Positions 8,956 to 18,562 of a stretch of 41,084 nt of DNA are shown one piece after another; position 1 is the stretch's first letter; each line of letters starts with the position of its first letter. Source of the stretch: Nitrospira sp. (GTDB lineage: Bacteria; Nitrospirota; Nitrospiria; Nitrospirales; Nitrospiraceae); assembly GCA_024330945.1 (NCBI GenBank), contig JANDJJ010000008.1, positions 1-41,084 of the forward strand, written 5' to 3'. The notes under the pieces are model-generated. The model ran no database searches and had not been told where the DNA came from. It worked only from the letters and a program-made list of their open reading frames with translations. The position numbers and the translations under genes are program-made.

Positions 8956-11900
8956 TTAGACCGGGCTCTTCGAGCCCAATCGTTCTATGGCGATCCGTTT
9001 TACGCCGCGCAGGTCCAGTTTTCCCGTTCCGAGCACCGGCAAGGCATCGACCTTGATGAAGTCGTGCTTGTTGGGAATGAACAGGTTGGGGAAGCCGCTT
9101 GCCGACAGTTTTTCCAACACGCTAGGAATGAGCTGCTCGTCAAGGGTATGGAGCACCGCCAGTTTCTCTCCCTTTTTCTCGTCCGGGACGCCGGTCACGG
9201 CAAAGACCTGCACCTCGGCGCCGATGGCCTGGTGCAGAGCCTCTTCGACGCGCCCGTGCGGGACCATCTCGCCGCCGATCTTCGAAAAGCGAGACAGTCG
9301 GTCGGTGATCGTCAAGAAGCCGTCGTCGTCAAGCGAGGCGATGTCGCCTGTGATGTACCAACCGTCGCGTATGACCTGAGCGGTCAGGTCCTCGCGGCCG
9401 AGGTACCCCTGCATGACGTTCGGGCCCTTGACGAGCAACAGGCCCGGTTGGCCCGGTGCGAGGAGTTCCCATGTGTCCGGATCGACGATCCGCACGGAGA
9501 CGCCGGGAAGGGGCTGGCCGACGGTGCCTCGCCGCGACGCCACTTGATAAAAGCCGGCGGCACGGTAGTCCGGGCAATTTGCTGAAATCACCGGCGAACA
9601 TTCTGTCACGCCGTAGCCTTCGACCGGAGAGATTCCGAATTTGGTTTGGAAGGCGTCAACGAGGCGAAGCGGCAGCTTTTCCGCACCGGTCAGAACGACC
9701 CGCAGACTGCCAAATTGTTCGGGTGTGCAGCGGCGAAGGTACAGTTGCAGGAAGGTTGGCGTCGCGATCAGCAACGTGACCCGATACCGGGCGCACAGGT
9801 CTCCGATAGCCGTCACGTCCAGCGGGGACGGATGAAAAACGATGCCGGCTCCGTTCCTCGTCAAAAGCCAGAGCAGCAGGTAGCCGAACGAATGGAAGAA
9901 GGGGAGAATGCCCAACGCCCGGTCATGCTTGCCGATGTGGATGACTTGTGCGGCGCCCTCGACGTTGGACGTGATGCTGAAGTGCGACAACATCACCCCT
10001 TTGGGCTCGCCCGTGCTGCCGCTGCTGAAAATGATCGTGGCGAGATCGTCCATCGAAAGCTTGCGGTCTCGACCGCAGGCGGCTTCAACGAACCGTAGCG
10101 GAGCCGCGAGGGCCAGGCACAACGCCGCCAGTTTCTGGGGCGCGCCGATCCCCTTGGCGAGATCTTCCAGCCAGAGAATGGTCACGCCGGTCGGAAGTTC
10201 AAGTTTCGCCTTCTCCACGAACTGGCGGCTGGTCAGCACGGTTTTGAGTGAGGCTTGTTTGACGGCCGATTCGAGTCCGGTCCGGCCCACCGTGTAATTG
10301 AGATTAATGCTGGTCTTGCCCGCGACCGACGCCGCGACGTTGACCAACGCGCCAGGCACGCTGGGCGGCAACAAAAGGCCCACGCGAGACTGTCCTTCCC
10401 AGTGAGGTTTCAAGGCCCGCGCCAGCGAGATTGTTCCGACCAGGGCCTTGAAACCGGTAACGCGCGGGCGTGCCGCATCCGCCATGGCGAGACCCAAGGG
10501 GCGACGGCGCCACGTGCGGAGGACTGGCCGATGCAGCGGTTCTTGATCCGTTTTGCGAAGATACCAGGCCGTTTCACCCAGTTCTCGAATCAGCCGCCGC
10601 ACTTCATGGGCCGGGGTAGTCGAAGGTTGAGGGGCGCCAAACGATACGGTAACCGGGTAGGGAATTCGTGCGGGCCATTTCCACACGAACCGCCCGCCGC
10701 TGAAACTGAAGATGCTTCCCCAAATGCGGTCCAGATGGACGGGAATGATCGGAACGGTTCGCCCTTTCATGATGCGTTCGAATCCTCGCCGGAACGGCAG
10801 CAATGTGCCAGTGCGTGTGATCTGGCCTTCCGGGAAGATACAGACCAACTCGCCGTTGTCGAGGGCTTCGCCGGCGGCGCGCAGCGCCCGAAGAATCATC
10901 CGGAGACCGCCGGACGATGAAATGGGAATCACGTTCATGATGGTCATGAGCCGTTTGAGGAGCGGATGAGCGGCGTAGGCCGTGTCCACGACGAACCGAA
11001 TCGGCCGATCGATGCTGGCCATCAGTACGAATCCGTCCACGAACGACATGTGATTGGGGATCAACAGCGCCCCGCCGGTTTGGGGCACATGGTGCTGTCC
11101 CACCATCCGAACGCGGTAGAGACTGTTGGTCAAGACGACCAACACGAGTCGAATGACGAGGTCCGGCAACAGCCGGAAAGCCCGCACCGTACCGCCCAAT
11201 GTCACGGCGGCGGTGGCGAGAAAAATCCCGCCCGTCGAGAAGCCGGCGTTGGCCAGCGCGCCTCCGATCAGCGAACCCGACAGGATTCCGGCGAAGACGC
11301 AGGTGTTGGAGAACGAAATGACGGCGCCGCGCCGATCCGGCGGCGATTTCCATTGGAGGATGGCGTTCAACGGCACGAAGATGAAAGAACTGGCCACGCC
11401 GAGGAAGCCCATGAGGATGAAGGTTCCGGCCAGTTGCGGAGTCGATAGACCGAGCAAGGCAAGGATGAGGAAAACGCCTGCGGCGCCCATCGGGATCAGA
11501 CCGTATTCGATTCGATTCTTCGAGAGCCGACCGACGAGGACGGCGCCGACGCCGATCCCGATCGACAACATGGTGAGCGGCAAGCCGGACCGGTCGTCCG
11601 ATAGGAGTAGCACGGCCTTGGCGTAGACGAGCACGTTTTGAGCGAAGAGACTGGCGATGGTCCAAAAGAAGATCTCGCCGGCGATGGTCAGTCGTAATAG
11701 GCGCTCGGCGCGGATCGAGGCCAGGGCCGCGCGGACCGTTGCCGCGACGCCGCCTTCGGAGCGAGCCGGCGCCACCGGCGAAATCTGAAAAGACGCGACC
11801 AATCCGACGATCGAGAGAGCCATGAGAACCATCGCCGCCGACCAGGGCTCGTCTCCTGCTGCTTGCAGCAAGAAGCCGCCGGCCGCCGTGCCGGTCAAGA

Positions 11901-12423
11901 TGGCGGCAAAGGTCCACATTTCCAACAAGCCGTTGGCGGCGGCGAGCCGTTCGTGGGGGACCAGCTCGGGGAGAATGCCGTATTTCGAAGGACTGAAGAG
12001 GGCGCTTTGCGCGCCCATACCAGCAAGGACGATCAACGGCAATAGCCAGCCGGAGGGATCGCTCCATAGGACGAAAGCGCCAGCGGCCATCAAGAGCACC
12101 TCGACGGCTTTCAGGGCGATGATGACCGTGCGCTTGCTCAGGCGATCGGCCAACATGCCGCCGACGAGCGAGAACAGAACGAGCGGGAGCGTAAACATGA
12201 CAAACGTGATCGCCGTCTGGGTCTGGACGGCGGTCTCGTAGTCGGGGCCCGGTTGGAGGGAGGCGGTCGCCTGTCTGATGGCCAGGAGCGCCACCATCAG
12301 TTTCCAGGCGTTGTCGTTGAACGCGCCGAAGAACTGGGCGATCAGGAGGCCGCGCAAGGGATGGGCAGTGGCGTGGGGCATGCGATGAAACGGTTGAGAA
12401 GAAGAGTTTCGGGCAGACACCAT
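8956..12423 (-). CDS. Fused MFS lysophospholipid flippase / PlsC acyltransferase / acyl-ACP synthetase (LplT-Aas type)
   Basis: 1155 residues in three parts. Residues about 15-420 form a 12-helix MFS transporter like LplT (FFGAFNDNAWKLMV start). Residues about 430-620 are a PlsC-type acyltransferase, with NHMSFVDG (the HX4D catalytic motif) and FPEGQITRTG. Residues about 650-1150 are an AMP-dependent synthetase, with the P-loop-like IIFSSGSTGEPKGVMLSH, YGVTECSP and GWYITGDIASLD. In E. coli, LplT imports lysophospholipids and Aas re-acylates them with acyl-ACP; here both activities are on one chain, giving a complete remodelling machine in the inner membrane. The start is uncertain: the ATG at 12423 and a second in-frame ATG 14 codons later are both possible and neither has a strong ribosome-binding site. 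Confidence 0.92.
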   Translation of the reverse strand: MVSARNSSSQPFHRMPHATAHPLRGLLIAQFFGAFNDNAWKLMVALLAIRQATASLQPGPDYETAVQTQTAITFVMFTLPLVLFSLVGGMLADRLSKRTVIIALKAVEVLLMAAGAFVLWSDPSGWLLPLIVLAGMGAQSALFSPSKYGILPELVPHERLAAANGLLEMWTFAAILTGTAAGGFLLQAAGDEPWSAAMVLMALSIVGLVASFQISPVAPARSEGGVAATVRAALASIRAERLLRLTIAGEIFFWTIASLFAQNVLVYAKAVLLLSDDRSGLPLTMLSIGIGVGAVLVGRLSKNRIEYGLIPMGAAGVFLILALLGLSTPQLAGTFILMGFLGVASSFIFVPLNAILQWKSPPDRRGAVISFSNTCVFAGILSGSLIGGALANAGFSTGGIFLATAAVTLGGTVRAFRLLPDLVIRLVLVVLTNSLYRVRMVGQHHVPQTGGALLIPNHMSFVDGFVLMASIDRPIRFVVDTAYAAHPLLKRLMTIMNVIPISSSGGLRMILRALRAAGEALDNGELVCIFPEGQITRTGTLLPFRRGFERIMKGRTVPIIPVHLDRIWGSIFSFSGGRFVWKWPARIPYPVTVSFGAPQPSTTPAHEVRRLIRELGETAWYLRKTDQEPLHRPVLRTWRRRPLGLAMADAARPRVTGFKALVGTISLARALKPHWEGQSRVGLLLPPSVPGALVNVAASVAGKTSINLNYTVGRTGLESAVKQASLKTVLTSRQFVEKAKLELPTGVTILWLEDLAKGIGAPQKLAALCLALAAPLRFVEAACGRDRKLSMDDLATIIFSSGSTGEPKGVMLSHFSITSNVEGAAQVIHIGKHDRALGILPFFHSFGYLLLWLLTRNGAGIVFHPSPLDVTAIGDLCARYRVTLLIATPTFLQLYLRRCTPEQFGSLRVVLTGAEKLPLRLVDAFQTKFGISPVEGYGVTECSPVISANCPDYRAAGFYQVASRRGTVGQPLPGVSVRIVDPDTWELLAPGQPGLLLVKGPNVMQGYLGREDLTAQVIRDGWYITGDIASLDDDGFLTITDRLSRFSKIGGEMVPHGRVEEALHQAIGAEVQVFAVTGVPDEKKGEKLAVLHTLDEQLIPSVLEKLSASGFPNLFIPNKHDFIKVDALPVLGTGKLDLRGVKRIAIERLGSKSPV

Positions 12424-12530
12424 AGCACTACGTCAACGCGCGGTAAAGATCGGAAACAATGAAAACCGACGAAGAGTGACGCTCAGTCCCTACCGGGTCT
12501 TCTGACACCTGTGTGAAGGCGGAATCTGAA

Positions 12531-12552
12531 CCGTCTTGAAGGAGAGAGACGG
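12531..12552 (-). terminator. Weak hairpin just after the kinase gene
   Basis: CCGTCT and AGACGG form a 6-bp stem with a 10-nt loop, directly after the histidine kinase stop codon (12554-12556). There is no good T-run, so terminator activity is uncertain. The rest of 12424-12553 shows nothing else clear. Confidence 0.3.
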
Positions 12553-12553
12553 C

Positions 12554-14233
12554 TTAAGACTCGGAGTCCGACCCATGAGAAAAGAGTCTTGCGACAGGGA
12601 TTGTAAAGGAAAAACGGCTGCCTTTTCCGAGGACGCTTTCCACCCCAATGGTGCCGCCGTGGAGTTCGATCAGGTTCTTGGCGATAGCCAGCCCCAGCCC
12701 GGCGCCGCGGGCTTCAACGGGGGCCGATTTGCTCCAATAAAACTTGTCGAAGATTTTGTCCAGCTCGTCAGGGGGAACGCCGTTTCCGCTGTCGATCACG
12801 GTCACTTCGACGAAGTCGTCGGCTCGCGCCTTGACCTCTATACGAATCTCGCCGCCCTCCGGCGTAAACTTGATGGCATTATGAATCAAATTAATCAAGA
12901 CGCGGTGCAGCTTATCCGAGTCTGCTCGGACCGGCGGAAGAGGAGACGACAGGATGACCCGCACCGTAAGGGATTTTTGACGGGCCGTCGCTTGATAGTT
13001 TTCCACGACGTCCTCCACGAGGTCCACGATGTTGATCGGCGCGAGATGCAATTCCAACCGACCGGCTTCTATTTTTGAGAGATCCAGCAGCTCGTTGATC
13101 ATCCGCGTCAGTCGATCGATATTGTGCTTGACCCGCTCGAGGGAGCGGGCTTGTTTCTCCGTGAGCGCGCCGGCCAACCCGTCGAGCAGGTTTTCGACGT
13201 AACCCTTGATCGACGTCATCGGCGTGCGAAGCTCGTGGGACACGACCGAGACGAAGGTCGATTTGAGGCGGTCCAGTTCTTTTAATTTTTCATTGGCGGC
13301 CTGCAGTTCGCTAGTTCGCTGACGGACTCGTTGTTCGAGCGACTGGTTAAGCTTCTCCAATTCTCTATAGGCTTGTTTGACCTGGGCGTCTCGTTCGCGC
13401 AAGGCGTCGGTCATTTGACCGAAGACCAAAGTGAGTTGCCCGACCTCGTCGCGAGTGGTCGATTTGACCGAGATGGTCAGGTCACCTCCGGCGATTCGTC
13501 TGGCGACGGAAACCAGGGTCTTCAGCGGTGTCGTGATGTGGCGGGTCAGCAGCATTGTGGCCGCGATGCCGGCCAAGATCGCCATGAGTGTGATAATCAT
13601 GACGTTTCTGATCAGGGTGTCCAGCGCTTGATGCATCCGCTCTTCTGTCAAGCCGACCTGGACGACGCCGTAAATGTGGGGCTGGAGCCGCGCCGTCGAA
13701 GGCTCGTCGTGAGACTCTTCCGACTCGAAAGAAAAGAAGGGGGATTCGATGTCGTTTCCCCGGCGGATTGTGACGGCAAAATCATAAAGACGTTCGCGTC
13801 GTCGGCCATGGTCTGCCGTAAACGATGTGATCGTGACATCGTTCGCGTGAGAGCGGAGCAATGATTCGGCAATGACGTGGTCCGGATACATGTTCGAATT
13901 GCTTTTCTCGGCCAACCGCTTGCCGTCCGGCCCCGTGAAAACGACATAGACGCTTTCGTCCACATCCATGACGCCGTTCATGAGTTGCTCGAGCAAGACC
14001 AAGTCTCTGGCGATCAGGCCATACCGGCTGTTATGCGCCAGGTTTTTCACCAGAATGCTGCCCATCTCGATCAAGGCATGTCTCATCGAATCGGATTGTT
14101 GCCTGATGAAGTACAGGCTCAAACCGGAACAGACCACGATAATGACCAAACTGATGAACAACACAAATTTCGTGCTGAGTCCGAGACCTTCCGGACGGTG
14201 GCGGTTTTCGGTGGGATCGTTCGTCGCCGTCAT
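12554..14233 (-). CDS. HAMP-containing sensor histidine kinase
   Basis: About 559 residues. TM1 is about residues 21-43, a periplasmic sensor region about 44-210, and TM2 about 212-231, followed by HAMP ([19 protein letters not shown]). A coiled-coil linker leads to HisKA ([17 protein letters not shown], phospho-acceptor His about 338). The HATPase domain has an N-box ([13 protein letters not shown]), G1 (DSGNGVP) and G2 ([18 protein letters not shown]). The ATG at 14233 overlaps the upstream gene's stop, implying coupling; longer in-frame starts would lie inside that gene. It is the last gene of a cassette with a substrate-binding protein, TonB receptor and REC-only regulator, so it probably senses a periplasmic ligand presented by the binding protein and signals to that regulator. 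Partner assignment is inference from gene order. Confidence 0.92.
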   Translation of the reverse strand: MTATNDPTENRHRPEGLGLSTKFVLFISLVIIVVCSGLSLYFIRQQSDSMRHALIEMGSILVKNLAHNSRYGLIARDLVLLEQLMNGVMDVDESVYVVFTGPDGKRLAEKSNSNMYPDHVIAESLLRSHANDVTITSFTADHGRRRERLYDFAVTIRRGNDIESPFFSFESEESHDEPSTARLQPHIYGVVQVGLTEERMHQALDTLIRNVMIITLMAILAGIAATMLLTRHITTPLKTLVSVARRIAGGDLTISVKSTTRDEVGQLTLVFGQMTDALRERDAQVKQAYRELEKLNQSLEQRVRQRTSELQAANEKLKELDRLKSTFVSVVSHELRTPMTSIKGYVENLLDGLAGALTEKQARSLERVKHNIDRLTRMINELLDLSKIEAGRLELHLAPINIVDLVEDVVENYQATARQKSLTVRVILSSPLPPVRADSDKLHRVLINLIHNAIKFTPEGGEIRIEVKARADDFVEVTVIDSGNGVPPDELDKIFDKFYWSKSAPVEARGAGLGLAIAKNLIELHGGTIGVESVLGKGSRFSFTIPVARLFSHGSDSES

Positions 14234-15300
14234 CAATACACCTCGTCGGCCATGCTCCGCACCATCGGCGGGATCGCAATGCCGAGGTAGTGGGCGGTGC
14301 CAAGGTTCAAGGCCATTCGTTGACGGGGGGTGAAGGATTTGCTCGTTGTTGACGTTGTTCCGGGCAGAAGGGCCAATGCGAGGGTGGCTGCTTCGCGACC
14401 GATATCGGTTGGATCGATCCAGAAGCTGATCAAAGCACCGCGGCGGGAGAATTCCGGATCGAATCCGATGACCGGGATGCGTCGGTCGAAGGCTGCGCGT
14501 AAAAGAAACGAGAACGACTCTTCGGTCAACACCGTGCTGTCGGACAAAAGCCACAGCGCATCGATGTCCGGCAGAAGTTCCCGCAGGGCCGGAGGAACCT
14601 CTTCCGTGGATCGCACCTGACGCTCGACGAACGTGATCCCAAATTGCTGAGCCTGAGCCGTCGTCTCGGCCGGCAAGGGAGGCGTCTTATTCGGATCGTA
14701 CAGATAGCCGATCCGTTTGAGATTCGGCATGACGGTTCGGAGGATGCCGAGTTGCTGCCCGATCATCGGCTTGGTGGTGACGCCGACCAGGTTGGGCGCT
14801 TTCAGGTCGTATTTGGCTGGATGCAGGACCATGCTGTAGATGATTGGAATATCGAGGATTTCGAGTCGAGCCGCCATGGCGGCCTTGGTACCGACCGCCA
14901 ATACGAGGTTGGCGCCGGATGCCCGTATTCTCGCCGCTTGCGTCCGTCCAACACTCAGGTCGCCTTTGAGGTCGTACTCGACAAAGATGGTATCCGGCGG
15001 CATCGAGGACGTAAAGCCGACGACCGCTTGATTATAGGCGGCGACATTGGCCGATTTGAGAATGGCGATCTCGTAGGCGCCGAGCGGCGGGAGCAGAACC
15101 GAGAGATTCAGCACGGTTGACAGACAGGCGAAGACACTCCAGGTCAGCAAGGGCTGAATTCGAACTCCCCCGGCTCTTCCTCCGGCTATCGGGTCGGCAA
15201 GAGCCGACATGGAGACGACGGCTATGGGCGGCCTCCTAGATTTCATGAGTAGCGCTCGGAGGTTGTCGAGCCATGCGGTCAGAATTTGAGAGTCAACCAC
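14233..15300 (-). CDS. ABC-type periplasmic substrate-binding protein without a transporter
   Basis: Up to 355 residues. The mature part resembles the 'ABC transporter substrate binding protein' family PF04392 (COG2984-like): [73 protein letters not shown] hydrophobic export segment ([20 protein letters not shown]) lies about 50 residues in from the GTG at 15300. An in-frame ATG at 15246 gives a shorter N-region and is an equally plausible start; neither has a strong ribosome-binding site. No permease or ATPase gene is adjacent. Sitting between a TonB-receptor gene and a histidine kinase gene, it is more likely a ligand-presenting sensor subunit than part of a transporter. The ligand is unknown. 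Confidence 0.82.
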   Translation of the reverse strand: MVDSQILTAWLDNLRALLMKSRRPPIAVVSMSALADPIAGGRAGGVRIQPLLTWSVFACLSTVLNLSVLLPPLGAYEIAILKSANVAAYNQAVVGFTSSMPPDTIFVEYDLKGDLSVGRTQAARIRASGANLVLAVGTKAAMAARLEILDIPIIYSMVLHPAKYDLKAPNLVGVTTKPMIGQQLGILRTVMPNLKRIGYLYDPNKTPPLPAETTAQAQQFGITFVERQVRSTEEVPPALRELLPDIDALWLLSDSTVLTEESFSFLLRAAFDRRIPVIGFDPEFSRRGALISFWIDPTDIGREAATLALALLPGTTSTTSKSFTPRQRMALNLGTAHYLGIAIPPMVRSMADEVY

Positions 15301-17270
15301 CCCATCACGCGCCGTCCGATGAGGTCGCCGAGGGGATGTTCCCGATGATCATCCAGGACGTTGAACGCCGAAACGGCGAGTTCCGCCGAGCGTCTTGATC
15401 CAGTTCCTGTGTCTTGTTCCCAAAATCGGTACCCCGCGCGGAGATTGAGAAGGGTGTATCCGCTCACGCGGGTGCCAGGCGACATGTTGAAAATATCGAA
15501 TGAGTCGGACACAGGATAGGTCGCCGGTCCCACGTAGTGTAGAACGGCCTCCCCGCTCAAGCCGTTGAACCATTCTGCTCGCAGACCGGCATTGACTTTG
15601 GAATGAGGAGCGCCTCGCCGCGCCAATCCATCGGTGTTTTTCTTGATCTGTTGGTATGAGTAATTGACAAAACCGGTCAGCCATGAGGACGCTTGAAACT
15701 CAAGGCCAGCTTCTCCGCCCAGAATTTCGATTTTGCCCGTGTTGAAAGTGGTGGTCACGGTGCCGGTCGATGAACGGCCGATCAGATCAAAGATTCGGTT
15801 GTAAAAGAAATCGGCCCGGACACGGATACGGTGGCGGTAGAACCATCCCTGGTAACCAGCCTCATAAGAGAGAATCTCTTCCGGGCGAAGATTGCGCGAT
15901 CCCAGCACAGCACTTGAGGAGGAGAGGAGAGGATTGGAAACAAGAGGATTCAACCGCACATCTTGATGGGTTTCAAACAAGGTCGGAGGTCGGTATCCGA
16001 CTGATGCTTGAGCGCGAAACGTGTGGCCGGGAACCGGTGTGTACAAAACGGCCAGGCGTGGACTGTACGTGGGGTTGATTTCCGAATGGAGATCGTAGCG
16101 GAGCCCGCCGATGACGGTGACGGAGGGGAACACGGACCATTCGGCCTGTACGTAGGCGCCGAGGCGATGCTCCCGTTCAAAAGAGGTGGTGCAGTCGCAA
16201 GACAGCGTGTTGTAGCGATAGTTCAAGCCGTAGGTGAGTCGGCCGATGTTGCCAATGGAGACGGAGTGTTGGCCCTCGACATTGTAGGTATTGCTGGCAA
16301 ATCCCAGATTGGAATTGCCGCCCCGGTCCGTAATCGTGATAAACGGCTGAAGAAGGGGATGGGGGATTGCCGCGGCATCGGCGAAAAACCCGTTCCAATA
16401 GGCGCGAAGAAAAAGATTGGGGCGATCATACGAACCATTGATGTAGGGCAACACGACCTCCGGAGTCAGAATCGTGTTGCCTACTCCCACGACCGGGCCG
16501 TCGTGGGGATCCATATGGACCAATCCGCTGGAGAGTGTCAGGTTTGACTGATCTGGCATTGGATATTCGAATTGAGCGTTGAATTTGGAGGATCGCTGGG
16601 CGAGGGTGTCGCGATTCCGCCATTGATGGGTCTGCTCATAGCCGCCGGAGATGCGATACTTGAGGGAGCCAGCCGTGCCTGCCTGGATTGCCGAAGCAGA
16701 CACGGTGCCAACCTCTCCTCCTCCCACTTGCACGGTGGTGCCTTTTAGTTCATCCGGTGTTTTCGTGATGATATTGACGACACCGTCGTAGGCGTTGAAG
16801 CCGTACAAGGCGGCGATGGGGCCCTTGATCACCTCGATTTGTTTAATTTCTGGGAGCGTGATGGGCAGCCCTTTCCAAAACACGAAGCCCTGGACGTCGA
16901 TGTACACGGAGCGGCCGTCAACCAGGACCAGCAGCTTGTTGGCGAACAGTTGATTGTTCCCCCGCACGCTGACATTGAAATCCGCCCCCGTGACCTGCAT
17001 GACCTCGAGGCCTGGAATGCGTCGCAAGAGAGTCGGCACATCAATCGCGCCGGAATGGCGGATATCCTCGGCGGTGATGACATATACGTTGGATGGGGCT
17101 TGAGAGATCGGCTGTTCTCGCCGCAACGCCGTGCTGACGGACTCTTCCTTGAGCAACGAGAAGATGTCCGAGGAGCCATGGCCCGTCTCCGTCGATTCCG
17201 CGCGGGCCGAAACGAGAATCGACGTCAAGGACAGCGCGAGGAAGCTCGCGGTGGAGATGGCGCGGAGCAT
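15279..17270 (-). CDS. TonB-dependent outer-membrane receptor
   Basis: About 663 residues from ATG 17270. The signal peptide is about residues 1-25 (hydrophobic core SFLALSLTSILVSARA). The plug domain is about 50-165 (SNVYVITAEDIRHSGA, RIPGLEVMQV, VSVRGNN, LVLVDGRSVY, IEVIKGPIAALYG, GVVNIITK), followed by a beta-barrel with GLRYD, RPPTLFE and a C-terminal Phe (GWLTLKF), which fits BAM recognition. It would take up a scarce ligand (siderophore, vitamin or other) using TonB energy. It starts 6 nt after the response regulator stop and overlaps the start of the binding-protein gene, so it is part of one transcript. No Fur-like box or riboswitch was seen upstream. The ligand cannot be assigned. 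Confidence 0.93.
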   Translation of the reverse strand: MLRAISTASFLALSLTSILVSARAESTETGHGSSDIFSLLKEESVSTALRREQPISQAPSNVYVITAEDIRHSGAIDVPTLLRRIPGLEVMQVTGADFNVSVRGNNQLFANKLLVLVDGRSVYIDVQGFVFWKGLPITLPEIKQIEVIKGPIAALYGFNAYDGVVNIITKTPDELKGTTVQVGGGEVGTVSASAIQAGTAGSLKYRISGGYEQTHQWRNRDTLAQRSSKFNAQFEYPMPDQSNLTLSSGLVHMDPHDGPVVGVGNTILTPEVVLPYINGSYDRPNLFLRAYWNGFFADAAAIPHPLLQPFITITDRGGNSNLGFASNTYNVEGQHSVSIGNIGRLTYGLNYRYNTLSCDCTTSFEREHRLGAYVQAEWSVFPSVTVIGGLRYDLHSEINPTYSPRLAVLYTPVPGHTFRAQASVGYRPPTLFETHQDVRLNPLVSNPLLSSSSAVLGSRNLRPEEILSYEAGYQGWFYRHRIRVRADFFYNRIFDLIGRSSTGTVTTTFNTGKIEILGGEAGLEFQASSWLTGFVNYSYQQIKKNTDGLARRGAPHSKVNAGLRAEWFNGLSGEAVLHYVGPATYPVSDSFDIFNMSPGTRVSGYTLLNLRAGYRFWEQDTGTGSRRSAELAVSAFNVLDDHREHPLGDLIGRRVMGWLTLKF

Positions 17271-17275
17271 GACTC

Positions 17276-17728
17276 TCACAGAACGGGCTCCGATTCCGTC
17301 CGCCGTTCGAAACATTGTTCGACGATGTGCTTGATTTTCGGCAAGTCGAACGGCTTGAGGAGATAGGCGTGAGCCGCTTTCCCGATCGGCGACGGCACTG
17401 CGTCCTCGTCGCTCATGGCGGTCACAATGATGACCACCGTCGAGCAGTCGCGGGCTTTGATCCGCCGTAGCACCTCGATTCCATCCATGCCGGGCATACG
17501 AATATCCAGAAATACGCCATGAGGAGTGAGACGATTCAACTTTTCGAGGGCGGTCAGTCCATCCGCGGCCGTGTCAACGAGATAACCGTAGGACTCCAGG
17601 CGATCTTGCAGGATTTGTCGAATATCGGGATCGTCATCGACTACAAGGATATGTTGTGATCGTCCGCCGCTCATTTGTGCGAGATGGCTGCAGTGGTTTG
17701 CCCTGTATCGGTCTTCTCCGTGATTCAT
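17276..17728 (-). CDS. Single-domain (CheY-like) response regulator
   Basis: 150 residues at most; a shorter start at ATG 17674 (MSGGRS...) also works. It is a receiver domain only: HILVVDDDPDIRQIL gives the acidic pair, FLDIRMPGMDG contains the phospho-acceptor Asp, VTAMSDED supplies the conserved Thr region and LLKPF the conserved Lys. There is no DNA-binding or enzymatic output domain, so it either signals by protein contact or passes phosphate to another component. It is the first gene of the regulator-receptor-binding protein-kinase cassette; the kinase at the other end is the likely phosphodonor. Confidence 0.9.
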   Translation of the reverse strand: MNHGEDRYRANHCSHLAQMSGGRSQHILVVDDDPDIRQILQDRLESYGYLVDTAADGLTALEKLNRLTPHGVFLDIRMPGMDGIEVLRRIKARDCSTVVIIVTAMSDEDAVPSPIGKAAHAYLLKPFDLPKIKHIVEQCFERRTESEPVL

Positions 17729-17750
17729 GTTGCAAGACCTGTGCGTGCTG

Positions 17751-17770
17751 CGTAGTTTACCGTAGTTTGC
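17751..17770. repeat. 10-bp tandem direct repeat upstream of the sensory cassette
   Basis: CGTAGTTTAC is followed at once by CGTAGTTTGC. The 304-bp divergent region 17729-18032 also holds four GATAC/GATAG-like words (17778, 17786, 17801 and 17821) on the same strand. Such clustered words can be regulator sites, but spacing is irregular and no regulator is implied. No clear -35/-10 pair was found in this region for either direction. Confidence 0.3.
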
Positions 17771-18032
17771 CGCAATGGGATACGGGGATAGTACACCAAA
17801 GGATACAATTCGGGACAGAGTGATACAGATTACGTTGCCGTTAGGTTAGTTTTTATTGGAAGCGAGAAAAGAAATGCGTCGTGTGGAATGGCATCACCGG
17901 CTTGGTCGCGGAGCGGCCGTGGCAGGAGTGTGGTAGAGCAGACGGATCACCGTATGGTCGAAGCGAGAGTCGGTCTGAGGCAAGGGATTGCCTGAACCAG
18001 TCCGTTGGGGGAAACGAGGGAGCGCAAGATCG

Positions 18033-18494
18033 ATGACTCTCTATCACTTCGTCACAAACTGGTGCTTTCATGCTCCGATGGAACGGGTGTGGGAGGAAAT
18101 CGTCAACGTGACCGAGTGGCCCTCATGGTGGACGAGCTGGAAAAAAGCGACGGCTCATGATCCGGCATCGAGGGCGCGACTCGGTTCGGTCGTTGACCAT
18201 GAGGTGCAAGGCCGCTTGCCCTATACTTTGCGGTTCAGGACGGTGGTCACAGCATTTGAGCCGCCTCGGTTATTGACCATTACGTCATCGGGGGATTTAG
18301 TCGGCGTCGGCACGTTCAGGCTGGAGCCATTCAACAAGGGGACGGAGGTCGTCTACCGGTGGGACGTTGGGCTTTCCGACCCGCTGCTGAATGTTCTGGG
18401 CAAGGTATCCTTTATCAGAGTTCTGATGGAAAAGAACCACGACGCCGTGATGAACGAAGGCTACCGCGGCTTGAAGAAGCGGCTTGAGCGTTAG
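18033..18494 (+). CDS. SRPBCC-fold (polyketide cyclase/START-like) protein
   Basis: About 153 residues. The sequence has the pattern of the SRPBCC superfamily: FHAPMERVWEEIVNVTEWPSWW at the N-terminus, then strands with LGSVVDHEVQG, LPYTLRFRTVV, PPRLLTITSSGDLVGVGTFRLEP and GTEVVYRWDV, ending in a long helix (EKNHDAVMNEGYRGLKKRL). These proteins form a hydrophobic ligand cavity; the ligand is not predictable. ATG 18033 is chosen because GGGAG lies upstream and earlier in-frame codons are not family-like. It is a single gene, divergent from the response regulator and convergent with trpS. Confidence 0.75.
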   Translation: MTLYHFVTNWCFHAPMERVWEEIVNVTEWPSWWTSWKKATAHDPASRARLGSVVDHEVQGRLPYTLRFRTVVTAFEPPRLLTITSSGDLVGVGTFRLEPFNKGTEVVYRWDVGLSDPLLNVLGKVSFIRVLMEKNHDAVMNEGYRGLKKRLER

Positions 18495-18562
18495 GGCCGG
18501 CACTCTTCGTGGGTCGAGGTTTTTCGCCGAGGGAGGCGACGCGGCGGCTTTTCCAGAGCGTC

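Noticed and set aside
10604..12067. 487-codon open frame overlapping the MFS-acyltransferase fusion on the same strand
   Set aside because: Arg-rich frame-shifted reading of the fusion gene with no recognisable domain.
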